This document shows, piece by piece, positions 55,287 through 64,000 of a stretch of DNA of 64,000 nt. The number at the start of each line of letters is the position of its first letter. Within the stretch, counting starts at the first letter, position 1. This DNA is from Janthinobacterium sp. CG3 (lineage in GTDB: Bacteria; Pseudomonadota; Gammaproteobacteria; Burkholderiales; Burkholderiaceae_D), in contig NZ_KB467824.1 of assembly GCF_000344615.1 (NCBI RefSeq), positions 3,352,326-3,416,325 on the forward strand, given 5' to 3'. A model generated the notes under the pieces. That model did no database searches. It was not told the origin of the DNA and saw only the letters and a list, made by a program, of their open reading frames with translations. The position numbers and the translations under genes were made by a program.

Positions 55287-56756
55287 ATGACACTCGATAA
55301 ATCCCTGGTCTGGTTGCGCCGCGACTTACGCGTCTTCGACCATGCCGCCCTGCACCATGCCTTACGGCAAAGCAAAGCCGTCTACTGCGTCTTCGTCTAC
55401 GACACGGCGATCCTGGCCGGCCTGCCGCGGCGCGACCGGCGCGTCGACTTCATCCACGCCAGCGTGGCCGAACTGGCCGCCGAGCTGCGCCAACTGGGCG
55501 GCGAGCTGATCGTGCGACACGCCGACGCCGCCGCCGCGATCCCGCAACTGGCGGCCGAACTGGGCGTCGACGCGGTGTTCGCCAACCACGACTACGAGCC
55601 GCAGGCGATCGCGCGCGACGCCGCCGTGGCGCAGGCGCTGGCGGCCGACGCCCGCCTGTGGTTCAGCTTTAAGGACCAGGTGGTGTTTGAAAAGAGCGAA
55701 GTGTCTACGCTGTCCGGCAAAACCTTCTCGGTGTTCACGCCGTACAAGAACGCCTGGCTGAAAAAGCTGCGCGCCGACCCGGACTGCACGGCGCCGCTGT
55801 CGGTCGAGCCGCTGGCGGCGCGCCTGGCCGCGCCGGCCATGCCGGAGGCGGCGCTGCCGACGCTGGCCGAGCTGGGCTTCGAGCCGAGCAACCTGGCCGA
55901 GCTGGCGATCCCCACCGGCATGTCGGGCGCCGCCGCGCTGATCGAGGACTTCCTGCCGCGCCTGGCCAACTACGCCGCGGCGCGCGACTTCCCGGCCGTC
56001 AAGGGGCCGTCCTACCTGTCGCTGCACCTGCGCTTCGGCACGCTGTCGGTGCGCCACCTGGTGCGCACCGTGCTCGAGTTGATCGACCGCGGCGTCGGCG
56101 GCGAGGGCGCGCCGGTCTGGCTCGCCGAGCTGATCTGGCGCGAGTTCTACGCCACCATCCTGTTCCACCATCCGCACGTGGCGCAGCGCGCCTTCAAGCC
56201 GGCCTACGACGCCATCGAATGGGAAAGCGGGCCGCGGGCCGAGCAGGACTTCGCCGCCTGGTGCGAGGGCCGCACCGGCTACCCGCTGGTGGACGCGGCG
56301 ATGGCGCAGTTGAACCAGAGCGGCTACATGCACAACCGCCTGCGCATGGTCACGGCCTGCTTCCTGATCAAGGACCTGGGCATCGACTGGCGCCGCGGCG
56401 AAGCCTACTTCGCGCTGCACCTGAACGACTTCGACCTGGCCTCCAACAACGGCGGCTGGCAGTGGGCCGCCTCGTCGGGCTGCGACGCCCAGCCCTACTT
56501 CCGCATCTTCAACCCGGTCACGCAGTCGGAAAAGTTCGACGCGGCCGGCCGCTTCATCCGGCGCTACCTGCCGCAACTGAAAGCGCTGCACGACAAGGAA
56601 ATCCACGCGCCCTGGCTGGTGCCGCGGATGCTGCTGGAGCAAAAGAACATCCGGCTGGGGCGCGACTACCCCGAACCGATCGTGCAGCACGACGTCGCGC
56701 GCAAGACCACGCTGGAGCGCTACGCGGTGGTGAAGGTAATCGCGCCGGTCGGATGA
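55287..56756 (+). CDS. phrB: Deoxyribodipyrimidine photolyase (class I CPD)
   Basis: A 489-residue flavoprotein that repairs cyclobutane pyrimidine dimers with blue light. The N-terminal antenna domain starts SLVWLRRDLRVFDHAALH; the C-terminal FAD domain has the LWRDLA-like ELIWREFYATILFHHP, MRMVTACFLIKDLGIDWR-type segment and NNGGWQWAASSGCDAQPYFRIFNP. The ATG at 55287 is chosen; TTG/GTG at 55269 and 55275 are less likely. It is divergent from yqgE. Confidence 0.94.
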   Translation: MTLDKSLVWLRRDLRVFDHAALHHALRQSKAVYCVFVYDTAILAGLPRRDRRVDFIHASVAELAAELRQLGGELIVRHADAAAAIPQLAAELGVDAVFANHDYEPQAIARDAAVAQALAADARLWFSFKDQVVFEKSEVSTLSGKTFSVFTPYKNAWLKKLRADPDCTAPLSVEPLAARLAAPAMPEAALPTLAELGFEPSNLAELAIPTGMSGAAALIEDFLPRLANYAAARDFPAVKGPSYLSLHLRFGTLSVRHLVRTVLELIDRGVGGEGAPVWLAELIWREFYATILFHHPHVAQRAFKPAYDAIEWESGPRAEQDFAAWCEGRTGYPLVDAAMAQLNQSGYMHNRLRMVTACFLIKDLGIDWRRGEAYFALHLNDFDLASNNGGWQWAASSGCDAQPYFRIFNPVTQSEKFDAAGRFIRRYLPQLKALHDKEIHAPWLVPRMLLEQKNIRLGRDYPEPIVQHDVARKTTLERYAVVKVIAPVG

Positions 56757-56789
56757 GCCCACGGGGCGCAATCCGACCGGCGAGCCTGC

Positions 56790-56818
56790 GCCGACGCCGG
56801 CCGGGTTACGCCGCTGCT
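56790..56818. repeat. Partial REP-like half-site
   Basis: GGCCGGGTTACGCC resembles one arm of the dispersed palindrome; the other arm and the GTAG head are missing. It lies between the convergent photolyase and chpA genes. A similar half-site (GTCGGCTTACGCC) is at 41389-41402 between the peptidase and waaA. Confidence 0.4.
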
Positions 56819-56820
56819 TC

Positions 56821-59800
56821 TTACGGCGCCAACAAACCGCTGATGGCCGCCAGCAGCAGCGGCTCCTGGAACGGTTTGCCGAAGTAGGCGTTGACGCCCA
56901 GCTCCATCGCGTAGTTGCGGTGCTTGTCGGCGCTGCGCGAGGTGATCATGATGATCGGGATGGCGCGCGTGCGGGCGTCGCCGCGCACGTTGCGGGTCAG
57001 GTCGAAGCCGTCCATGCGCGGCATTTCAATGTCGACCAGCATCAGCGCCGGCGTCACGCCCTGCAGTTGTTCGAGCGCGTCGACGCCGTCCTTGGCCAGC
57101 GCCACCTGGTAGCCTTCGCGTTCCAGCAGGCGCTGGGTGACGCGGCGCACCGTCAACGAATCGTCGACCACCATGATCAGCGTGTCGCGCGGCAGCGGCG
57201 CGCCGCCGTCGGCCCGCCCGGCGGCGGCGGCGCCGGGATGGTGGGCGCGCAGCTCCGGGTGCAGTGCGAGATGCTGCGCCAGCGCCACCGGGTTCAGAAT
57301 CAACACGATGTCGCCCGAACCAAGCACGGTGGCGCCGGCGATGCCGGCCATGCGCGCCAGTTGCGGCCCGACGTTCTTGATGACGACTTCGCGGTTGCCC
57401 AGCACCTCGTCGACTTGCAGCGCCAGCCGGTCGTTGCCGTTGCGCAGCATCAGCACCGGGCTGGAACGCTGCAGCTGCGGGCGCGCCGCCTCCTCGCCCA
57501 GCAAGTGCGACAGGTAGTGCAGCGCCACTTGCTGGCCCTGCGACTCGAGCGCGCCGGCGGCGTGCGCCGCGGCCAGCGCGGCCTCCTTCAACTGCTGCAC
57601 CTGCTCGACCAGCAGCGACGGCAGCGCGTAGGTTGTGCCGCCGCACGACAGCAGCACCACCTGCGTCACCGCCAGCGTCAGCGGCAGATGCACGGTGAAG
57701 CAGGCGCCCACGCCCGGCTGCGACAGGATGTCGACCCGTCCGCCCAGCGCCAGCGCCTCGGAGCGCACGATGTCCATGCCGACGCCGCGCCCGGCCAACT
57801 CGGTCAGGCTGTCGGCGGTGGAGAAACCCGGCTGGAAGATCAGCGCGCCGGCCCGCTCGTCGTCGACCTCCTCGTCCGGCCCCAGCAAACCGCTGCTGCG
57901 CGCCTTGGCGCGGATCCGCGCCAGGTCCAACCCGGCGCCGTCGTCGCTAAATTCAATCACCACCTCGTTGCCCTGCTGGCTGACCTGCACCAGCAGTTCG
58001 CCGGTCTCGCTCTTGCCGGCGGCGACCCGCCCGGCGCGCGACTCGACGCCGTGGGCGATGGCGTTGCGCAGCAGGTGTTCGAACGGCGCCGCCATGCGTT
58101 CCAGCACGCTGCGGTCGATTTCCACCGCGCCGCCGCGCAGGTCGAGGTTGACGCGCTTGTCGACCTCTTTCGCGCTCTGCCGCGCGACGCGGAACAGGCG
58201 CTCGGCGATGCTGGCGAACGGCACCATGCGCACCCGCATCAGGTCGCGTTGCAGCTCGCGCGTCAGGCGCCCCTGCAGCACCAGGTCGTCGGCGGCGCTG
58301 TCGACGGTGCGGGTCAGGTTGTCGTGGAAGGAGGCGGCGTCGTTGACGCTTTCGGCCATCATGCGCGTGAGTTCCTGCAGGCGCGTGAAGCGGTCGAATT
58401 CCAGCGGGTCGAACTCGCGCTCGCTGGAAATGGCCATGCGCGAGGCGATCTGCGACTCGGCCTGCATTTCGACTTCGCGCAACTGGCGCCGCAGCCGCGT
58501 CAGGTTGTCGGCGAATTCCAGCAGCGACGAGCGCAGCGAGCCGACTTCGTTTTCCAGCTTGGAGCGGGTAATCGACACCTCGCCGGCCTGGTTCACCAGG
58601 CGGTCGAGGATGTCGGCGCGCACCCGCACCAGCGCCACCTTGGCGTCGGCGGCCGGGGCGGCCTCGCCCGGCGCGCCGGCCTGGCCCGCCCCGGCGGCCT
58701 GCCCGGGGGCCTGCTGCAACTGTTCGAACAGCAGCAGCGCGTGGTCGTAGTGGGCCAGCAGCTCCTCGAAGGCGTGCGCCGTGGCGATGCCCGCGTGCAG
58801 CATGTTCTCGATGTGGGTTTCAATCTCGTGGGCGTACTGGCCCAGGCGCATCGCGCCGGCCATGCGCGCGCTGCCCTTGACGGTGTGCAGCAGGCGCAGC
58901 AGCATCTGCGCCTGCGCCAGGTCGTCCGGGTTGTGCTGCCAGGTGCGCAGCGCCTGGCCGATTTGCGGCAGCAGGTCGGCGCCCTCCTCCAGGAACACCG
59001 GCAGCAGGTCGACGTCCAGTTCGTCGCGCGGGCTCGCCGCGACAACCAGCACTTCCTCGACCAACGCCGGCGCGGCCAGCGACTGGATCATCGCTTCGCG
59101 CTCCGGCGCGGATTCCACCCCAAGTTCGGGCGCGGCCGCGGACCCGGACTCGGGCTGCGCTGCCGCCTCGACTTGCGCCGGCGGCTCGGGCGCCAGTTCG
59201 GCAAGCGGTTCGGCCTGCGTCAGCAAGGGCGCGGCCAGCGCGTCGTCGAAGATGGCGTCGAACAAATCGTCGACGTCGCTGGTGTCGGACGCCGGCGGCG
59301 GCGCCGGCTTGGCCGTCGGCGCCTCGTCGGCCGCGGTATCGGCGGCGGCGCCGGGCTGCGGCGGCTTGCCGACGATGCTCTGATAGGCGGCGGCGAACAG
59401 CGCGTCGAGTTGCGACGCCGGCTCGGCCGGAGCGGACGACAACGCGGCGGCGGCCGGCTCGCTTGCCGGCGCCGGCGTTGCCACGGGCGCGGCCGGCGCC
59501 GGTGCCGGTGCCGGCGCCGCGGCCGCGCCGGCGCCGACGATGCTGTCGTAGGTCGCCGCGAACAGCGCGTTCAGGCGCCCTTCCAGCTGGTCCAGCTGGT
59601 CCATCTGGTCGAGGTGGGCGGCCTGCTCTTCGCCTGGGGCTTGCAACAGCTGCTCGCGCAGCTGCTGCAACGCCGCCAGCAGTTGCGGCTGCTCCGGCGC
59701 CAGCTCGCCCAGCGCGAAACTTTGCAGCATCTTGCCGACGCGCTGGGTGACCTGGTCGAGCACGCCGCGCTGCGCCTCGTTCAAGCCGGGCGCCGGCGGC

Positions 59801-62430
59801 ACCGCCACTTCGAGCGCCTGCTCCAGCGCGTGGGCCAGTTCGCGCAAGGCCTTGAAGCCGACCGTGCCGGACGAGCCGGTCAGCGTGTGCGCCGCGTGCA
59901 GCGCCTCGGCGCTGACGGCGCGCCGCGGTTCGTGGCGCCACTCGCTGAAGTCGACGCTGAGCAGGCGCAGCAACTCGTCCGTTTCGGCCACGTAAATGTT
60001 ATACAGCGGCAGGCTGATGTCGAGTTCGCCAACCTGCTTCAGGTTGTCGTCGCGCGGCGCGCTCGGCGCCGTCGGGAAGTCGATGACGTTGCTGTCCGGC
60101 GCGGGCGGCCGCGCCGCCGCGGCGCCCTCGTCGAGGTCGACGCCGCCGATCGGCGCGCCGCTCTCGTCGGGCGCGAACGCGGCGCCGTGCTGGACCCGCT
60201 CGGCGGCCGCCACCAGCGCCGCGGCGCTGCGCTGCGAGGCGGCGCCGTCGGCCACCTCGGCGAGCCAGTCGCTCAACAGGCTCCAGCTGTGCGCCAGCAG
60301 GCCGAACAGCTCGTCGTTCGGCGCCCGGTCCTCGGCCAGCCAGACGTTCATGACGCGCTCGACCGCGCCGGCGGCCTCGGCGAACTGGTTCAGGCCGACC
60401 ATGCGCCCGCTGCCCTTGAGCGTGTGGAAGGAGCGCCGCAGCATGGCCATCTGGTCCGCGCCGGCGCTGTGCGCTCGCGGGCGCGCCAGCGTGCCCTCGA
60501 CGAAGGACAGCGCGTCGCGCGCCTCGCCGATGAAAATGTCCAGCAGCTCGGCCTCGACGGCGGCGTCGCCCCGCGGCGCGGGCGCCTCGGGCGGCGCCGC
60601 CGGCGCCGGCGCCGCGGCCAGCTCCTCGTCGAGCAGCGGCACCGGCTCGGCCGCGGCGATCCTCCCGTACGGGATGGCGCGGAAGGCGCCGTTGGCCGGG
60701 TCGAAGTGGAAGCGGCCCTTGGCCGCCTCGGCGTTGCGGCCCAGCATATCGACGAAAAAGCCCAGCGCGCCGACGTTTTGCGCGATCTCGTCGAGCGCGC
60801 CCGCCGCGCCGCCCGGCTGGTCCTGGCCCTGCGCCAGCCGGCGCACCGCCTGCTGGACGTGCTGCGCGGCGCGCATCGCGTGGTCCTGGTCGAGTATCGC
60901 CAGGGCGCCCTGCAACTGGTGCAGCAGCGGGTCGACCTGCGCCAGCGCCGGGCGCCTGGCCGGGTCGGCGTAGTATTCGTCGAGCACCTTCTCGACCTGG
61001 CGCAGGCCGGCCTTCATCTCGGCCGCCAGCGCCGCCACGGTCTGCTCCTGCTCGATGCGGCGCGCCATCTCGCCCTGCCACTGCGACGGCGCCGGCGGCG
61101 CGTCGCCGGCCACCAGCGCGGCCAGCCGCGCGACGATGCTGGCGGCGTTGCCGGCGAAATCGTCGGGCAGGCGGCGGATCTGCGCCAGGCCGTGCTCGGC
61201 GAACAGCAGCGCGGTGGCCATCTCCAGGGCCAGGTCGGGGCCGCGGCGCGCGGCCGCGGCGGCCACCTCGCCGAGCTGGCGCATCAGCGCGTCCAGCGCC
61301 GGCACCTTCAACAGCGCGGCCTGCCGCGCCACCTGCGCCAGCGCCTGGGCGAAGGCGGCCTCCAGCGCCGGGTCGGCGGCGCCGCCCGGCGCGTGCGCGT
61401 CGGCGGCGGCCTCGGCCAGCTTGCCCCAGGCCGCCTTGGCCTGCGCCAGCGCCTGGCGCGCCTGCTCCAGCGCGGCCGCGTCGATACGCCCGTAGCGCTT
61501 GACGTCGTAGTCGGGCGGCACCAGGCCGTCGAGCCGGTAGGCCTTGCGCATCTGCAGCGCGGCCGGCGTCGGCCGCGCCACGCTGGCGATGAAAAACAGG
61601 GCGTCGCGCAGCATGCCCTCGGGCTGGGTCGCGCTGCCCTGGGTCAGGCGGCGCATCTGCAGGTTGATCAGGCCGAACAACTGCTTGACGTACAGGCCGC
61701 TGGCCAGCTCGCCGGCGGCGACCAGCTCGGCGAAACTCTGCATCACGCACCAGAAGGTGCGCGCCGGCCCGTCCTGCTGGGCGTCGGCGACCAGCTTGAC
61801 GGCCTCGCGCAGCGCGTTGGCGTGGCCGTCCTGCTCGGGGCCGGCGGCGCTTTTCAGGAACGGCAGCAGGGCCTTTTCAAAACGCTGGCGGTAGGCCGGG
61901 TAGTCCTGCGGCGCCGGCTCGGCGGCGGCGCGGATGCTGACCGCCCCCGGCGGCGGCGGGAAGAACAGGTCGGCCGGGTGGCTGCGTTCGGCCCCCAGCA
62001 GCGTCTGCAGCGCGCGGTAGTAGGGGAACAGCCGCGCCGGTTGCGCCGGCGCGCCGGCCAGCAGCTCATCGAGGTATTCGATGACGCCCTGGTACAGCTC
62101 GGCCACCGCCTGGGCGTTGTCGACGTTGTATTCCAGGCTGCCGAGCTTGAAGCGCTCGAGCGCCTGCTCGGCCGCCTGGGTCAGCAGGCCGACGCCGTCG
62201 ACGTCGACCATCAGCAGCGCGCCGTGGGCCTGGTGCAGGTGCGACTTGGCGTGCTGCAGCGCGGTGGCGCGCTCCTCCAACTGGCGCCCGCCGGCCTCGA
62301 ACAGCGCGGTGCGCGAGCGCCCCAGCGCTTCGCGCACCTCCGCCATCACCCACGACAGCGGGCCGGCGTCGAAGCCGGCCGGGGCCGGGTGGGGCGCGCC
62401 AGGCGCGGGCGAAAAATCAGTTGTGCTCAT
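56821..62430 (-). CDS. Pilus-type chemosensory hybrid kinase ChpA/PilL
   Basis: A 1869-residue CheA-like hybrid kinase that controls type IV pilus (twitching) behaviour, with PilJ as receptor. In order: an N-terminal FimL-like helical region; Hpt domains with HTLKGSGRM near 670, HTLTGSSG near 848 and HTVKGSARM near 1183; Ala/Pro-rich linker about 940-1100; CheA dimerisation helices about 1265-1330. The HATPase (HLLRNAIAHGVE near 1455, DDGAGLD) is followed by a CheW domain near 1590-1730 and a C-terminal receiver with LVDIEMPRMDG near 1797. The linker repeats an LxALFAAxYxSIVG motif. It lies 35 bases after pilJ; CheB/CheW-like partners are outside the window. Confidence 0.93.
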   Translation of the reverse strand: MSTTDFSPAPGAPHPAPAGFDAGPLSWVMAEVREALGRSRTALFEAGGRQLEERATALQHAKSHLHQAHGALLMVDVDGVGLLTQAAEQALERFKLGSLEYNVDNAQAVAELYQGVIEYLDELLAGAPAQPARLFPYYRALQTLLGAERSHPADLFFPPPPGAVSIRAAAEPAPQDYPAYRQRFEKALLPFLKSAAGPEQDGHANALREAVKLVADAQQDGPARTFWCVMQSFAELVAAGELASGLYVKQLFGLINLQMRRLTQGSATQPEGMLRDALFFIASVARPTPAALQMRKAYRLDGLVPPDYDVKRYGRIDAAALEQARQALAQAKAAWGKLAEAAADAHAPGGAADPALEAAFAQALAQVARQAALLKVPALDALMRQLGEVAAAAARRGPDLALEMATALLFAEHGLAQIRRLPDDFAGNAASIVARLAALVAGDAPPAPSQWQGEMARRIEQEQTVAALAAEMKAGLRQVEKVLDEYYADPARRPALAQVDPLLHQLQGALAILDQDHAMRAAQHVQQAVRRLAQGQDQPGGAAGALDEIAQNVGALGFFVDMLGRNAEAAKGRFHFDPANGAFRAIPYGRIAAAEPVPLLDEELAAAPAPAAPPEAPAPRGDAAVEAELLDIFIGEARDALSFVEGTLARPRAHSAGADQMAMLRRSFHTLKGSGRMVGLNQFAEAAGAVERVMNVWLAEDRAPNDELFGLLAHSWSLLSDWLAEVADGAASQRSAAALVAAAERVQHGAAFAPDESGAPIGGVDLDEGAAAARPPAPDSNVIDFPTAPSAPRDDNLKQVGELDISLPLYNIYVAETDELLRLLSVDFSEWRHEPRRAVSAEALHAAHTLTGSSGTVGFKALRELAHALEQALEVAVPPAPGLNEAQRGVLDQVTQRVGKMLQSFALGELAPEQPQLLAALQQLREQLLQAPGEEQAAHLDQMDQLDQLEGRLNALFAATYDSIVGAGAAAAPAPAPAPAAPVATPAPASEPAAAALSSAPAEPASQLDALFAAAYQSIVGKPPQPGAAADTAADEAPTAKPAPPPASDTSDVDDLFDAIFDDALAAPLLTQAEPLAELAPEPPAQVEAAAQPESGSAAAPELGVESAPEREAMIQSLAAPALVEEVLVVAASPRDELDVDLLPVFLEEGADLLPQIGQALRTWQHNPDDLAQAQMLLRLLHTVKGSARMAGAMRLGQYAHEIETHIENMLHAGIATAHAFEELLAHYDHALLLFEQLQQAPGQAAGAGQAGAPGEAAPAADAKVALVRVRADILDRLVNQAGEVSITRSKLENEVGSLRSSLLEFADNLTRLRRQLREVEMQAESQIASRMAISSEREFDPLEFDRFTRLQELTRMMAESVNDAASFHDNLTRTVDSAADDLVLQGRLTRELQRDLMRVRMVPFASIAERLFRVARQSAKEVDKRVNLDLRGGAVEIDRSVLERMAAPFEHLLRNAIAHGVESRAGRVAAGKSETGELLVQVSQQGNEVVIEFSDDGAGLDLARIRAKARSSGLLGPDEEVDDERAGALIFQPGFSTADSLTELAGRGVGMDIVRSEALALGGRVDILSQPGVGACFTVHLPLTLAVTQVVLLSCGGTTYALPSLLVEQVQQLKEAALAAAHAAGALESQGQQVALHYLSHLLGEEAARPQLQRSSPVLMLRNGNDRLALQVDEVLGNREVVIKNVGPQLARMAGIAGATVLGSGDIVLILNPVALAQHLALHPELRAHHPGAAAAGRADGGAPLPRDTLIMVVDDSLTVRRVTQRLLEREGYQVALAKDGVDALEQLQGVTPALMLVDIEMPRMDGFDLTRNVRGDARTRAIPIIMITSRSADKHRNYAMELGVNAYFGKPFQEPLLLAAISGLLAP

Positions 62431-62465
62431 GCTTGCCTCGGCAATTCAATGGGGGCCGCGCCATG

Positions 62466-64000
62466 TCAGGCGACGACGCGGAAACGCGACACCGAGTTTT
62501 TCAATTCCTGCGCCAGCACCGACAGCTTGTGGATCGACTGCGCGGTCTGCTGGGTGCCGTCCTGGGTCTGTTCGGTCACTGCCAGGATGTGCTGGATGTT
62601 CAGCGCGACGCCGTTGGCCGAGGTGGCCTGCAGCCCGGTGGCGTAGGAAATTCCCTGGATCAGCTCGGCCAGCCGGTTCGACACCTGGCTGATGTCCGAC
62701 AGCGCCGCGCCGGCCGCGTCGGACAGGCGCGCGCCCTCGACCACGCCCTGGGTCGACTTTTCCATCGCCGCCACCGCGTCGTGGGTGTCGGTCTGGATGG
62801 TGCGCACCAGCGCGCCGATCTGCTTGGCCGCCGCCGCCGAGCGCTCGGCCAGCCGCTGCACCTCCTCGGCCACCACCGAGAAGCCGCGCCCGGCCTCGCC
62901 GGCCGAGGCGGCCTGGATCGCCGCGTTCAGCGCCAGCACGTTGGTTTGCTCGGTGATGTCGGAAATGAGTTCGGTGATTTCGCCGATTTCCTGCGACGAC
63001 TCGCCCAGGCGCTTGATGCGCTTCGAGGTTTCCTGGATCTGCTCGCGGATCTCGTGCATGCCCTTGATGGCGTTTTCCACCGCCGTCGAACCCTGCCGCG
63101 CCGCCGCCAGCGACTGGCGCGCCACGTCGGCCGACTCGCTGGCCGACTTCGACACGTCGGTGATCTCGTTGGCCATCTTGACGACGGTGGCGCTGGCGTC
63201 CTGGATTTCGCGCGACTGCTGCTGCGAAGCGCTCAGCAGGCCGCTGGAGATGCTGTTGGCGTGGGTCGAGGCGCGCGTGACCTGCTCGGCGGTGGCGGTG
63301 ACGCGCCCGACCAGGCCGCGCAATTCCTCGACCGTGTAGTTGACCGAGTCGGCGATGGCGCCGGTGATGTCCTCGGACACCGTGGCCTGCACCGTCAGGT
63401 CGCCGTCGGCGACCTCCTGCAACTCGTTCATCAGGCGCAAAATGGCCGCCTGGTTCTGGTCGTTGGTGGCCTTGGCCTGCTCCTCCTTGCGCTGCGACAG
63501 CAGGCGCTGCGCCTCGGCGTCCTGGCGCCGGCGCTCGGCGCCGCGGGTGCGGTTGCTGGAATCCTGCAGCAGCACGCGGCCGATGCCGGCCGCCGCGACC
63601 AGCGTCAGCAGCGCCGAGGCGATCATCACCCAAAATTCCTTGCCGAGCGAATCCTGGTCGCTGTGGTAGGTTTGCTGCAGCAGCGCCAGGCGCTGGCGCA
63701 CGCCCTCGTTCTCGCTGAAGATCAGCTGCTCGGCCGCCTTGGCAGCGGTGTACTTGTCGAGCTTGTCGAGGATCGAGGCGACCAGCTTTTGGTAGGTGTC
63801 GAAGCGGGTTTTTAGCACGTTGAGCATGTCGCGCAACTCGGGGTCGCGGCTGGCGCCGACCTGCAGCGCCTCGTTGCCGTTCAAAAAGGCGTCGATGGCG
63901 GCGCGGAAGTAGGTGGTGTCGCCGCCCAGCTGGAACGCGGTCTCCGAGCTGATGCCGCCGGAGCTGAGGAATTCGCTGGCGTTGCGGCTCATGCGCTGGG
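62466..64000 (-). CDS. Pilus chemoreceptor PilJ, C-terminal part (cut by window end)
   Basis: At least 511 residues of a methyl-accepting chemotaxis protein; the frame is open to the right edge (QRM precedes the first ATG at 63992), so this ATG is internal. Visible are the end of the PilJ sensory domain ([10 protein letters not shown]), a membrane helix ([22 protein letters not shown]), HAMP-like sequence and a signalling domain whose hairpin tip reads [19 protein letters not shown]. It is followed by chpA on the same strand, the standard Pil-Chp order. Confidence 0.92.
   Translation of the reverse strand, partial: QRMSRNASEFLSSGGISSETAFQLGGDTTYFRAAIDAFLNGNEALQVGASRDPELRDMLNVLKTRFDTYQKLVASILDKLDKYTAAKAAEQLIFSENEGVRQRLALLQQTYHSDQDSLGKEFWVMIASALLTLVAAAGIGRVLLQDSSNRTRGAERRRQDAEAQRLLSQRKEEQAKATNDQNQAAILRLMNELQEVADGDLTVQATVSEDITGAIADSVNYTVEELRGLVGRVTATAEQVTRASTHANSISSGLLSASQQQSREIQDASATVVKMANEITDVSKSASESADVARQSLAAARQGSTAVENAIKGMHEIREQIQETSKRIKRLGESSQEIGEITELISDITEQTNVLALNAAIQAASAGEAGRGFSVVAEEVQRLAERSAAAAKQIGALVRTIQTDTHDAVAAMEKSTQGVVEGARLSDAAGAALSDISQVSNRLAELIQGISYATGLQATSANGVALNIQHILAVTEQTQDGTQQTAQSIHKLSVLAQELKNSVSRFRVVA

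Noticed and set aside
56920..62646. A 1900-codon open frame on the plus strand opposite chpA
   Set aside because: It is antisense to a clear ChpA/PilL kinase and its translation is a Gln/Arg/Val/Gly-rich string without any domain. Such frames arise from GC-biased third positions.

Overview
The window is one contiguous piece of a high-GC betaproteobacterial chromosome. Gene content and order point to the Oxalobacteraceae (Massilia/Duganella/Telluria-like): the miaB-phoH-ybeY-corC-lnt-glyQS-gmhB-plsC string, a Pseudomonas/Burkholderiales-type pyrR-pyrB-pyrC' cluster, a PilJ/ChpA pilus chemosensory pair, a PEP-CTERM protein, H-NS-family histone-like protein and GTAG-headed REP-like palindromes. 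This assignment rests on recognised families and synteny, not on a search.

Layout. 1-970: end of a two-component system. 1059-8072: queG, tsaE-amiC, a mutarotase, an alpha carbonic anhydrase, a DedA protein and a periplasmic cyclophilin. 8120-11542: mutL, miaA and two identical tRNA-Met(CAU) genes with a strong promoter and a terminator. 11543-12097 is a non-coding scar with a possible integrase fragment. 12098-14955 is a tight three-gene group (MGDG-synthase-like glycosyltransferase, membrane protein fused to a tyrosine-phosphatase-like domain, periplasmic START-like protein) that may act on lipids. 15144-25114: FtsH paralogue, FAA hydrolase, ChaN lipoprotein, ArsR and DHA2 transporter facing a LysR regulator, PEP-CTERM protein, DUF1697 and a sensor kinase.

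25181-29771 is the accessory stretch: a MITE-like element with a REP core, the N-terminal stumps of a VgrG and of a PAAR gene (a decayed type VI secretion spike locus), a protein with seven tandem zinc ribbons, an HDOD pair and a small HTH protein. From 29772 the sequence is core genome again: tRNA/rRNA maturation (miaB, ybeY), envelope lipoprotein maturation (lnt), glycyl-tRNA synthetase, and lipid A/LPS core synthesis (gmhB, waaC, waaA, phosphohexomutase). Then come an H-NS protein, the rfbBACD dTDP-rhamnose operon, apaH, and the yqgE-ruvX-pyrR-pyrB-pyrC'-plsC string. A photolyase follows, and the window ends in chpA/pilL and a truncated pilJ.

The most noteworthy points are the decayed VgrG-PAAR locus with its zinc-ribbon array, the putative lipid module with an ACG codon at its fusion junction, the C10 tract between two start codons of an ArsR regulator, a dihydroorotase homologue without metal ligands, and a repeated short motif in the ChpA linker.
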